From Streptantibioticus ferralitis (GTDB taxonomy: Bacteria; Actinomycetota; Actinomycetes; Streptomycetales; Streptomycetaceae), in the NCBI RefSeq assembly GCF_029223525.1, contig NZ_JARHTQ010000006.1, positions 62,001-126,000 of the forward strand: a DNA stretch of 64,000 bases, read 5' to 3'. Positions within the stretch are counted from its first letter, which is position 1. Every line of letters starts with the position of its first letter. The notes under the pieces are model-generated. The model was not told where the DNA came from, ran no database searches, and saw only the letters and a program-made list of their open reading frames with translations. Below, piece after piece: positions 8,588 to 16,074 of the stretch. Both the position numbers and the translations under genes were made by a program.

Positions 8588-9304
8588 ATGCACCATAGCC
8601 GCGGCTGCGACGGCATCGAGACCCTGCTCGGCGGGGCCGAGGTGCTGGCGCACGAGTACGAGGACTACGACCCGGTCGCCGCCCGGGAGGCCGTGGCCCG
8701 CAGCCTGAGCGCCCCCGTCGGACCAGGACCGGTGGCCACCGGCGCCGCCGCGGGACCCGCGCCGTATCCCACCGCGCACGAACAGGCCCGCCATGAACTC
8801 GACCTGGCCTGCGCGCTGGTGCTCAACGCGGCCGAGGCCGCGGCCAGCCTGGACCGGCTGGTCGACGACGACCGGATCGACCCCGAGGGCGCCCTGGTGT
8901 TCGGCGTTCTGCTGCATCTGACCGGGCGCGGTGAAGCGGCCGAGTTCTGGTGGCGGTTCGCGGCCGGCGGCGGCAGCCGTACGGCGGCCTACTGCCTCTT
9001 CCTCGACCACCGCCGCCGCGGCGAGTTCCGCGACGCCGACCACTGGCGCGGACAGGCCACCCGGCCGCCAGCCGCCCCGCACACGTACGGCGCCCCCGCC
9101 CGCGCGAACGGGCCGCTGCTGCTGTCGGAGACGGCGCGGCGCGAACTGCTGGTGCAGTGGCACCGCGGGGTCACCCCGCAACTGCCCGCGGCCCTGGAGC
9201 GGGTCATCGACCGGCTCCATGTCGACTGCGGGGAGGGCGACTTCGGACCCATCCCCCGACCGTCCGCCGCGCTGAGCGGCCGCATCGCCCGCGCCTCGCC
9301 CTGA
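8588..9304 (+). CDS. Hypothetical helical protein next to sigma factor
   Basis: A 238-aa protein of unknown function. It starts with an acidic stretch (HEYEDYDPVAAREAV). The middle has two helix pairs resembling Sel1/TPR units (LVFGVLLHLTGRGEAAEFWW and a matching YCLFLDHRRRGEFRDADHW). No signal peptide or membrane helix is seen. It follows the sigma factor by 13 nt with a GAGGGGA-type site and is likely co-expressed, so a role in modulating that sigma factor is possible but only inferred. It ends 3 bp from the convergent Pr6Pr gene. Confidence 0.7.
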   Translation: MHHSRGCDGIETLLGGAEVLAHEYEDYDPVAAREAVARSLSAPVGPGPVATGAAAGPAPYPTAHEQARHELDLACALVLNAAEAAASLDRLVDDDRIDPEGALVFGVLLHLTGRGEAAEFWWRFAAGGGSRTAAYCLFLDHRRRGEFRDADHWRGQATRPPAAPHTYGAPARANGPLLLSETARRELLVQWHRGVTPQLPAALERVIDRLHVDCGEGDFGPIPRPSAALSGRIARASP

Positions 9305-9307
9305 CGT

Positions 9308-9952
9308 TCAGGAATCCGCGACCGGCACGGCCGTGCGGCCCAGCCGTCCGGCGAGCCGGTTGCCCAGAACAACGATCAGCAGCATGAAGAACACGAAGGC
9401 CGCCGTGACGACCAACGTCCAGGTCGTCACATGCAGGTAGCCGCCCGGCCGGCGCGGGTCGAGGAAGTCGTACGGGTACCAATGGACGAACGGGCCGCGC
9501 AGCAGTGAGTAGGCCAGAAAGGCCAACGGGAAGGTGAGCCACGGCAGTCCCCGCACCCAGCGGATGGGCCGGGCGGGCGGCCCCGCCAGCCAGTCGGCCA
9601 TCGCCGCGACCGGCATCACCGCGTGCACGACGTAGTTGGCCCAGACGATCACGTCCTGACCGCTCTGACCGGCCAGCAACGTCCAGTACACGAGTCCCGT
9701 CACGCCCAGGTACAGGGCCGCGGCGCCTCGCCATCCGTCGCTGATCGGCTTCCGGCCGCTCAACAGCGCGACGCCGCCGACCAACAGCACCGCGACGCCG
9801 AAGAGGTTGGACAGGTTGGTGAAGTAGGAGAACCAGTTGCCCGCACCCTCGTCGGTGTGCAGTGCCTGGTCGAAGGTCACGCCGAGGGCGCTCGCGGCGA
9901 GCACCGCGACCGCGACCCTGGCTGATCCGACGCTCTTCGTCATGGCCGACAT
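9308..9952 (-). CDS. Pr6Pr-family membrane protein
   Basis: A 214-aa integral membrane protein with about six hydrophobic helices. NWFSYFTNLSNLFGVAV near the N-terminus, an invariant-looking VVHAVMPVAAMADWL and YPYDFLDPRRPGGY are characteristic of the Pr6Pr/FAR-17a-like family. Biochemical function is not established. The ATG at 9952 and an in-frame ATG at 9943 are both possible. A TACTAC/GTAGTA dyad lies just upstream. Confidence 0.82.
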   Translation of the reverse strand: MSAMTKSVGSARVAVAVLAASALGVTFDQALHTDEGAGNWFSYFTNLSNLFGVAVLLVGGVALLSGRKPISDGWRGAAALYLGVTGLVYWTLLAGQSGQDVIVWANYVVHAVMPVAAMADWLAGPPARPIRWVRGLPWLTFPLAFLAYSLLRGPFVHWYPYDFLDPRRPGGYLHVTTWTLVVTAAFVFFMLLIVVLGNRLAGRLGRTAVPVADS

Positions 9953-9962
9953 GAGCGCACGC

Positions 9963-9979
9963 TACTACAAACAGTAGTA
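9963..9979. promoter_or_regulatory. Dyad upstream of Pr6Pr gene
   Basis: Perfect TACTAC-AAACA-GTAGTA inverted repeat, 11-27 bp before the Pr6Pr start codon. The TACTAC/GTAGTA arms recall BlaI/MecI-type operators, but no such regulator is encoded here. It overlaps the expected promoter. Confidence 0.5.
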
Positions 9980-10161
9980 CGAGAAGAGGGAGCAAACATT
10001 CCCGCCCGGAGCAGTTGGCGGTCCAGGCGGACAGCCCGGCCGATTGGCCCATCCATACACACGGCAATCGGCCCGGTCCGCAGGGGTGGTTCCGGTCTAG
10101 CCTGAGCCGAGTCCGTCCAGGACGGGCCCCGGAACCGAACTGTGAAAAGGAAATCCGCTCC

Positions 10162-11031
10162 ATGCGTGTCTTCGTCGCGGGCGCCACCGGCGCCGTCGGC
10201 CGCCTTCTCGTCCCACTGCTCCTGGCGGCCGGGCACGAGGTCACCGGGACCTCCCGCTCCCGGGCCGGGGTCGACCGGATACGGGCCCAGGGCGCGGCGG
10301 CCGTCCAGGTCAACGCGCTGGACGCGGACGGACTGCGGCGGGCGGTGGCCGAGGCGGCCCCGGAGGCGGTGGTGCACCAGCTGACCGACCTCGCGGACGC
10401 GAACGGGGCCGCCAACAGCCGCCTGCGCCGTGAGGGGACGCGGAACCTGGTGGACGCGTGCGAGGCCGCGGGGGTGGGCCGGGTCGTCGCGCAGTCCATC
10501 TGCTGGGCGTACCCGCCGGGAGACGGCCCGGCCGACGAGTCGGTGCCGCTGGACGCTACGGCTTCGCAGCCGCGCGCCGCGATGGTGGCCGCGGTGCGGG
10601 CCCTGGAGGAGACTGCGTCGGAGGCAGCGGTCGCCGTGCTGCTGCGCTACGGCATCCTGTACGGCCCGGGCACCTGGTACGCGCCGGGGGGTGCCGTCGC
10701 CGCCGCGCTCGAAGGCGACCCGGCGGCACGCTTCCTGGGCAGCGTCGAGGCGGACGACGCGGTGAGTTCGTTCGTCCATGTCGCGGACGCGGCCCAGGCC
10801 GCGGTCGCCGCACTCGGGTGGCCGGGCGGCCCGGTGAACATCGTGGACGACGAGCCGGCACCGGCGCACGAGTGGCTGCCGGTGCTGGCGAAGGCGCTCG
10901 GCGTGCCCGTGCCGAAGCCCTCTGCCGGTCGCCAGGGTTGGCAGCGGGGGGCGGTCAACTCCCTGGCCAGGGCGCGCGGTTGGCGCCCAGGTCATCCCAG
11001 CTGGCGTACCGGCTTCACCGCACGCTGGTGA
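10162..11031 (+). CDS. NAD-dependent epimerase/dehydratase family protein
   Basis: A 289-aa extended short-chain dehydrogenase. The Rossmann motif VFVAGATGAVGRLLVP is at residues 3-18. VVHQLTDL and SICWAYPPG follow in the usual places, although the catalytic Tyr-x-x-x-Lys pair is not clear. That argues for an atypical reductase or NmrA-like sensor. The ATG at 10162 follows AAGGA; the open frame extends upstream without support. The last 17 bp overlap the convergent gene at 11015-11551. Confidence 0.82.
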   Translation: MRVFVAGATGAVGRLLVPLLLAAGHEVTGTSRSRAGVDRIRAQGAAAVQVNALDADGLRRAVAEAAPEAVVHQLTDLADANGAANSRLRREGTRNLVDACEAAGVGRVVAQSICWAYPPGDGPADESVPLDATASQPRAAMVAAVRALEETASEAAVAVLLRYGILYGPGTWYAPGGAVAAALEGDPAARFLGSVEADDAVSSFVHVADAAQAAVAALGWPGGPVNIVDDEPAPAHEWLPVLAKALGVPVPKPSAGRQGWQRGAVNSLARARGWRPGHPSWRTGFTARW

Positions 11032-11551
11032 AGCACATATCGAGCAGCGCATGGATGGTCCCGAGCAGCGCGCCCGGTGCGCCCGCGCCGAAACCGATCA
11101 CCATGGCCTGGCCGACGGCGACGTCGGTGGGGTCGATCCCGCCGTGCCATACCAGTCTGGCGTCGTTGCCTGGGAGGTCACGCAGCGGCGAGTAGGCCGC
11201 GAGGGTGCCGAGTACGTCGGCGATGGGTACGCCGTCCCGCAGCAGCAGGGAAGTACGCAGCCCGGTCGGCGTCAGTGCGTAGCCGCGGTTGCCCACGGTG
11301 GCGTGCCGGGTGCGTGACTTCCGGCGCAGCCGCCAGCGCCCCGGGCTGGACAGCGGTGCCCGCTGCCCGTTGACGGTCATGGCTGCGTGCTCCCGGTCGG
11401 GGACGGCGACCCTGACCGTCGGCATACCCGCGCCCTGTACCTGTACGACGATGGCGGGCCAGGGGTCATGACGGATGTGCACCGGCCCGAAGGGGCCGTC
11501 CGTTGTGCGTGCTTCCATAGGTATCGGGGGGCGCTTGCTACGGACGGACAC
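11015..11551 (-). CDS. Hypothetical protein downstream of adenylation gene
   Basis: A 178-aa protein I do not recognise. It starts VSVRSKRPPIPMEART from a GTG with AGGAG 6 nt upstream. The middle is basic (RWRLRRKSRTRHATVGNRGY) and the C-terminus is a hydrophobic, glycine-rich helix (AMVIGFGAGAPGALLGTIHA) that may touch a membrane. It begins 68 bp after the adenylation gene on the same strand and is probably co-transcribed. An upstream extension to 11683 is open but would overlap that gene. Confidence 0.6.
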   Translation of the reverse strand: MSVRSKRPPIPMEARTTDGPFGPVHIRHDPWPAIVVQVQGAGMPTVRVAVPDREHAAMTVNGQRAPLSSPGRWRLRRKSRTRHATVGNRGYALTPTGLRTSLLLRDGVPIADVLGTLAAYSPLRDLPGNDARLVWHGGIDPTDVAVGQAMVIGFGAGAPGALLGTIHALLDMCFTSVR

Positions 11552-11619
11552 GGTCGGCTCCTGGGACGTCGAATGCGCGGCCCAGTCTGGCATGCCGCCC
11601 ACGCCGGGCGGATTCCGGT

Positions 11620-13305
11620 TCAGACGTTCCGGAAGGCCGGGACGGACCGGCGGGTCGGCGAGGTCACCGGCGCGTGCAGCCATGGCGGCACTTCCGAGAG
11701 CCCGGACGTTCGGGGGCGGTGGGGCGGCCTGGGCTGGACGGCTTCGGTGGGCGGCTGCCAGGCCGCCAGTGCCGTGCGATCGGTCCTGCCCGACGGGTCG
11801 ATCGGCAGTTCCGGAAGCCGCACGAACCGCCTCGGCAGCATGTGCGCGGGGAGTTCGGCGCGGGCGTGGGCGGACAGCCGCCTGCCGAGGTCCACCTGGG
11901 CGGAGCTCCTGACCGTGTAGAAGGCCGTCGTCATCGGCTCACCGGTACCGCTGAGGGTCCTGACGACCACGAGTTCCCGTACTCCCGGGGCCCGGCGGAG
12001 CACGGACTCCACCTCCCCCAGTCCGAAGCGGGGGCCGTTGGTCCGCACCTCGTCCGCGACGCGTCCGGCGTAGCACAGGCTGCCGTCGGATCGCATCCGG
12101 GCGAGGTCCCCGGTGCGGTGGTAGCGCTGGGCCGGGCGGCCGCCCAGTGGCGACAACGTGCAGCGCTCCGCGGTGAGTTGCGGCCGGTGGGGATAGCCGA
12201 CGGCCAGCCCGTCCCCGGCCACATGGATCTCGCCGATCTCTCCGGGACCTATCGGCTCACCGTCCTCGTCGAGCACGGCTAACTGCCAACCGTCAAGGGG
12301 CGTGCCGATGTCGGGGAGCGACTGCGATCCGGCGGCGCCCGCGGCACCGTCCAACTCCTCGTCGGTCAACGGGCGGTGGGTGGCGAAGACGGTCGCCTCG
12401 GTGAGGCCGTAGGTGTGGACGAACCGGCTGGCGGTTCCGAAAGCGCGCCGCCAGGTCCGGATGTCCCGCATGTCGATCGACTCGCCGCCGAAGATCACGT
12501 ACCGTGGCGCGGGTGCCTCACCGACCCTGACCGCCGCGGCGCGTACCAGGTGCCGGAAGACCGAGGGCACCACGCTGAAGACGGTCACGCGCTCGCGGAT
12601 CAGCAGGTCGAGGGTGGCGCGCGGTGAGGCCGCCACCTCCCGGGGCACCAGCACGAGGGTGCCGCCGCTCAGCAGGGCGCCCCAGATCTCCCAGACAGAG
12701 AGGTCGAACGCATAGGAGTGGAACGCCGTCCAGACATCGTCCCCGGTGAGCTGGTACTGCTCGCCGCAGGCGCGCACCAGTGCCAGCACGTTGCGGTGCG
12801 GCACCAGCACGCCCTTGGGCTGGCCGGTGGAGCCCGAGGTGTAGAGAAGGTAGGCGGGTGCGTCGGGGTCCACCGCCGGTTCCGGCGGCTGTCGCGTCGC
12901 CGCGGCCAACGGAACACCGAGGCGCAAGGCGGGCACATCGGCCGGTTCGGCAGCCGTGTCCCGGTCGGTCAGTACCAGTGACACCGCGGCGTCCCGGGCC
13001 ATGAACCGGAGTCGGTCGGCGGGGTACGCCGGGTCCAACGGCACGTAGGCGTGGCCGCACTTGAGGACGGCCAGCATCGCGACGACGGTCTGCACACCGC
13101 GGTCCAGCCGCAGCCCGATCCGCGCTCCGGGCCGGGGGCAGTGCTGGTGCAACCGCGCGGCGAGCGCGTCGGCGCGCCGCCGGGTCTCGGCGTACGTGAG
13201 GGATTCCCGTGCATCGCGCAGCGCCGTCCTGTCGGGGGTCCGGGCGGCCTGCTCGTCGAACAGGCCGTGGATGGTGCCGTGTTCGGTGCGGAGGGAGAAG
13301 CTCAT
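11620..13305 (-). CDS. Stand-alone amino-acid adenylation protein
   Basis: A 561-aa NRPS-type adenylation domain with no condensation or carrier domain attached. A3 is YTSGSTGQPKG (residues ~155-165), A4 FDLSVWE, A5 YGLTEAT and A7 YHRTGDLARM. The hinge motif A8 reads GRVADEVRTNG, losing the hinge Asp and the Q-V-K core. A10 reads PSGRTDR, with Arg replacing the catalytic Lys of NGKVDR. By eye the pocket is about D-L-W-S-I-G-T-V-F, with no match I can name. A proline/arginine-rich tail of ~45 residues follows A10. Codon 342 is TTA (12280-12282). Adenylation may be impaired or altered. Confidence 0.88.
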   Translation of the reverse strand: MSFSLRTEHGTIHGLFDEQAARTPDRTALRDARESLTYAETRRRADALAARLHQHCPRPGARIGLRLDRGVQTVVAMLAVLKCGHAYVPLDPAYPADRLRFMARDAAVSLVLTDRDTAAEPADVPALRLGVPLAAATRQPPEPAVDPDAPAYLLYTSGSTGQPKGVLVPHRNVLALVRACGEQYQLTGDDVWTAFHSYAFDLSVWEIWGALLSGGTLVLVPREVAASPRATLDLLIRERVTVFSVVPSVFRHLVRAAAVRVGEAPAPRYVIFGGESIDMRDIRTWRRAFGTASRFVHTYGLTEATVFATHRPLTDEELDGAAGAAGSQSLPDIGTPLDGWQLAVLDEDGEPIGPGEIGEIHVAGDGLAVGYPHRPQLTAERCTLSPLGGRPAQRYHRTGDLARMRSDGSLCYAGRVADEVRTNGPRFGLGEVESVLRRAPGVRELVVVRTLSGTGEPMTTAFYTVRSSAQVDLGRRLSAHARAELPAHMLPRRFVRLPELPIDPSGRTDRTALAAWQPPTEAVQPRPPHRPRTSGLSEVPPWLHAPVTSPTRRSVPAFRNV

Positions 13306-13404
13306 GGCTGGTGGCCTTCACGGAATCTAGGCGGCTGCTGGTAAAGCGGCCGGTGCGGAGGTGAAGCCGTTGCCATGACTGTGCCTGGTGCACCCTGCGG
13401 ACAG

Positions 13405-13440
13405 CTTGTCGTCCCGCTTGTCGTCCCGCTTGTCGTCCTC
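13405..13440 (+). repeat. Tandem repeat, 12 bp x 3
   Basis: Three head-to-tail copies of CTTGTCGTCCCG, the third ending in TC instead of CG. They lie about 100 bp upstream of the adenylation gene start, between it and the mosaic ORF. Confidence 0.85.
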
Positions 13441-13551
13441 TTGCGCGGTGACCGCTAACGGCGGCCAGTATGCCCGGCTTGCATCGCATATAGGCCCCCT
13501 TCAGGTTTGCGCCTTGCAGGATCATGACGCTTACCGACGGATGCTTCGGGA

Positions 13552-14133
13552 TTGCCCGCCGGGCAGGATGAGGCCAGGCAGGAAGAAGGACTGCTGCACG
13601 GCGCGGGGCGGGCGACGACCTGGCGCACCGGCCCGTACCTGGAGACCACCGCGGTACGCGCCGCGATGCGACTGGCGGACAAGGAGCGGCTGTTGGGCTT
13701 CCTGTACGTCGGGCGCCCGGACCCCGAAGGGCGACGCGGGCCGCGACCGCCGTACGACCCCGCCGACCACCTCAGCGTGCTTCCCTACGCGGTGTTCGGC
13801 ATCCCCTCGGGCGTGCTGCTGGACCGCATGGATCTGCGGCGCACGATGGCACGCATCGACTACTTCCGGTGCGCCGTCATGCTGGCCTTCGCCCTGCTGG
13901 TCGCCTCCACCGCGGGACCGGTGCGTTCGCTGGACTGGACGGCGCGGATCGAGGCGCTGCCCACCCTGGTCGCCCTCGCGCACGGCCTGCGGCCGGGGCA
14001 GTTGCTGGAGACCACGACGGATCTGGTCGGCTCCCCGGGGTACGTCTATCCGGCCGCTGAGGATCCGCGGGACGCCGAGCGGGACTACCGGGCGCTGCGC
14101 GCGATGGAAGCGGACGGGCTCTACACCCGCTGA
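13552..14133 (+). pseudogene. Mosaic of gene fragments (nitroreductase / MFS / ATP-grasp ends)
   Basis: A 193-codon open frame that looks like three unrelated scraps in a row. Residues ~18-60 (TTWRTGPYLETTAVRAAM, then LLGFLYVGRPD) match the C-terminal end of nitroreductases. Residues ~72-117 (LPYAVFGIPSGVLLDRMDLR and a hydrophobic helix) look like one MFS helix pair. The rest (ALAHGLRPGQLL, SPGYVYPAAEDPRDAERDY) resembles the C-terminal lobe of ATP-grasp amino-acid ligases. No ribosome site and no complete domain are seen. It is probably a decayed relic rather than a working gene; the family assignments are by eye. Confidence 0.5.
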
Positions 14134-14206
14134 CCGGCCGTGCGGAGCACACCGTGGCGGTTCCCGCGCGGCGTCACACCAACTCGGCCACTGGTAGCGT
14201 GAGTTG

Positions 14207-14935
14207 GTGATCACCTGCATGCTCGCGCGGGCGTTCGTCAACGCCGACGGCGCACACGGCAACCCCGCCCTGGTCGTGGTCGAACCGGCCGGCACATCCG
14301 TCACCGGTGAGGAGCGCCAAGCCCTCGCCACCCGGCTGGGCATCCCGGCCACGGTGTTCGTCCGTGATCCGGAACAGGGTCTGGTCAGCATCCACAGTTC
14401 GTACGGGCAGCCGATCCGGTTCGGCGGGCACCCGCTGCTGGCCACCGTCGAGGTGCTGCACCGGCTCGGCACACCGGTCCGGGAGCTGGTGCCGCAGGCC
14501 GGTGCCGTCGCCTGCCGCCGCGATGACGACGGCACGGTGTGGCTGACGGCTCCCGCGGCGTGGTCCAAGCCGTGGCGACACTACGAGATGTCCAGCCCCG
14601 AGGAGATCGACGCGTTGACCGGGCTTCCCGACGGGGAGGACTTCACCCAGGTCTGGTCGTGGCTGGATCGGGAGGCCGGCCATGTGCGGGCCAGGCTGTG
14701 GGCGCCGCGGATCGGCAAGGGGGAGGACGAGGCGTGCGGCAGCGCGTCCATGCTGCTGACGCTGAAGCTGGACCGCGCCTTGCGGGTGGTCCACGGCAGG
14801 CACCGGGCGGTCATCATGACCCGGCCCGTCGACGGCGTCCGGGTCGAACTCGGCGGACGCTGCGTCGTCGACCAGCCCGGCGCCGAGATCCTGGCCGCGG
14901 TCGCCGAGCTCTACGACCGGCCCCGGCAACCGTGA
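14207..14935 (+). CDS. PhzF-family isomerase/epimerase
   Basis: A 242-aa protein of the PhzF/diaminopimelate-epimerase fold. The N-terminus (ARAFVNADGAHGNPALVVV), RFGGHPLLATVEVLH and the C-terminal DEACGSASMLL match the two-lobe family pattern. The usual catalytic Glu after GNP.A is not obvious. In phenazine pathways PhzF isomerises a dihydroaromatic; many members are uncharacterised. The start is uncertain: TTG 14204, GTG 14207 or ATG 14219. A TAGCGT box at 14195-14200 just before the GTG suggests a leaderless transcript. It converges on the flavoenzyme gene. Confidence 0.75.
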   Translation: MITCMLARAFVNADGAHGNPALVVVEPAGTSVTGEERQALATRLGIPATVFVRDPEQGLVSIHSSYGQPIRFGGHPLLATVEVLHRLGTPVRELVPQAGAVACRRDDDGTVWLTAPAAWSKPWRHYEMSSPEEIDALTGLPDGEDFTQVWSWLDREAGHVRARLWAPRIGKGEDEACGSASMLLTLKLDRALRVVHGRHRAVIMTRPVDGVRVELGGRCVVDQPGAEILAAVAELYDRPRQP

Positions 14936-14964
14936 CGTAGAGCCGCATCGGCGTCAACCCGCCC

Positions 14965-16074
14965 TCATCGTGCGGCGGTTACCAGGTCCGGTGTCAGATC
15001 GTCCAGGGTCGCGGCGCCGACCAGGGCCATCGCGACTTCGGTCTCCCTGCGGAGCCCGCGGATGACGTCCCGTACTCCCCCCGCGCCGTCGACGGCCAGC
15101 CCCCAGATGTACGGGCGTCCGACGGCCACCGCGTCGGCGCCGAGGGCGAGCGCCTTGACCACGTCCGTTCCCCGGCGGACACCGCCGTCGATGATGACGG
15201 GCACCCGACCCGCCACCCGTTCGGCGATGGCGGGAAGGGCGGAGAGGGTCGAGGCGGCGGTGTCGAGGTTTCGGCCGCCGTGGTTGGAGATCCACACCCC
15301 GATACCGGCCTCGGCCGCCCGCTTCGCGTCCTCGGCCCGTAGGATGCCCTTGGCCAGCACCGGCAGTCCGGACACCTCGCCCAGCGCTGCCAGGTCGCTC
15401 CAGTCCACGGCGGGGTCGATGCGTGGATCGTGGATCGCGCCGTGCGCCGAAGTGCCCGGAGCGTGGGGGAGGTTGGCCGGACTGCCGTGCGAGGGCAGCG
15501 CGAAGCCGTTGCGCAGGTCCCGCTCCCGCAGTCCGGTGACCGGTGTGTCGACCGTGACGGCCAACGCCCGCGCGCTCGCCGCACGCGCCCTGCGCACCAG
15601 CTCCGCGGTGAGCCCGCGGTCCCGCTGCACATAGAGCTGGAACCACCAGGGGCCGCCCGCCGCAGCACCGATCTCCTCGACCGTCTGCGAGGAGAAGGTG
15701 CTCACTGTCATCAACGCACCGGCCTCGGCCGCACCGCGGGCGGTGGCGGCTTCGCCATCGGGGTGGAACAGGCGGTGCGAGGCAGCCGGGGCCAGCAGGA
15801 TCGGCGAGTCCAGGGCGGTGTCGAACACCGAGCAGCCGGTGTCCACACTTGCGTGGCCCGTCAACACACGGGGCAGCAGCGCCAGTTGCCGGTAGGTCTG
15901 CTGGTTCCACCGGACGGTGTGCTCGTCCGCCGCGCCGCCCTCCAGGTAGTCGAAGACCTCCGCCGGCAGGATCTCGCGTGCCGCCTCGCGGTAGTCGGCG
16001 AGGTTGACCAGCGCCGCACCGCTCGGGCCGTCCCCGGACGGCCGCGGGGTGCGTTCGACGGTGGTGTCACTCAC
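14965..16074 (-). CDS. FMN-dependent alpha-hydroxy acid oxidase
   Basis: A 369-aa enzyme that oxidises an L-2-hydroxy acid to the 2-keto acid. Motifs are FDYLEGGAADEHT, APAASHRLFHPDGE, FQLYVQRD with the active-site tyrosine, AVTVDTPVTGLRERD, and WISNHGGRNLD with the catalytic His and Arg. It resembles hydroxymandelate oxidase (HmO) of glycopeptide clusters and lactate oxidases. It is the last gene of the long leftward operon and overlaps the upstream ATP-grasp gene by 4 nt (GTGA). A likely job is making a keto acid for the operon's aminotransferase; this is inferred from context. Confidence 0.88.
   Translation of the reverse strand: MSDTTVERTPRPSGDGPSGAALVNLADYREAAREILPAEVFDYLEGGAADEHTVRWNQQTYRQLALLPRVLTGHASVDTGCSVFDTALDSPILLAPAASHRLFHPDGEAATARGAAEAGALMTVSTFSSQTVEEIGAAAGGPWWFQLYVQRDRGLTAELVRRARAASARALAVTVDTPVTGLRERDLRNGFALPSHGSPANLPHAPGTSAHGAIHDPRIDPAVDWSDLAALGEVSGLPVLAKGILRAEDAKRAAEAGIGVWISNHGGRNLDTAASTLSALPAIAERVAGRVPVIIDGGVRRGTDVVKALALGADAVAVGRPYIWGLAVDGAGGVRDVIRGLRRETEVAMALVGAATLDDLTPDLVTAAR

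Noticed and set aside
14207-14935. Phenazine pathway suggested by the PhzF-family gene
   Set aside because: No PhzA/B, C, D, E or G homologue is in the window; PhzF-like proteins are widespread outside phenazine clusters.
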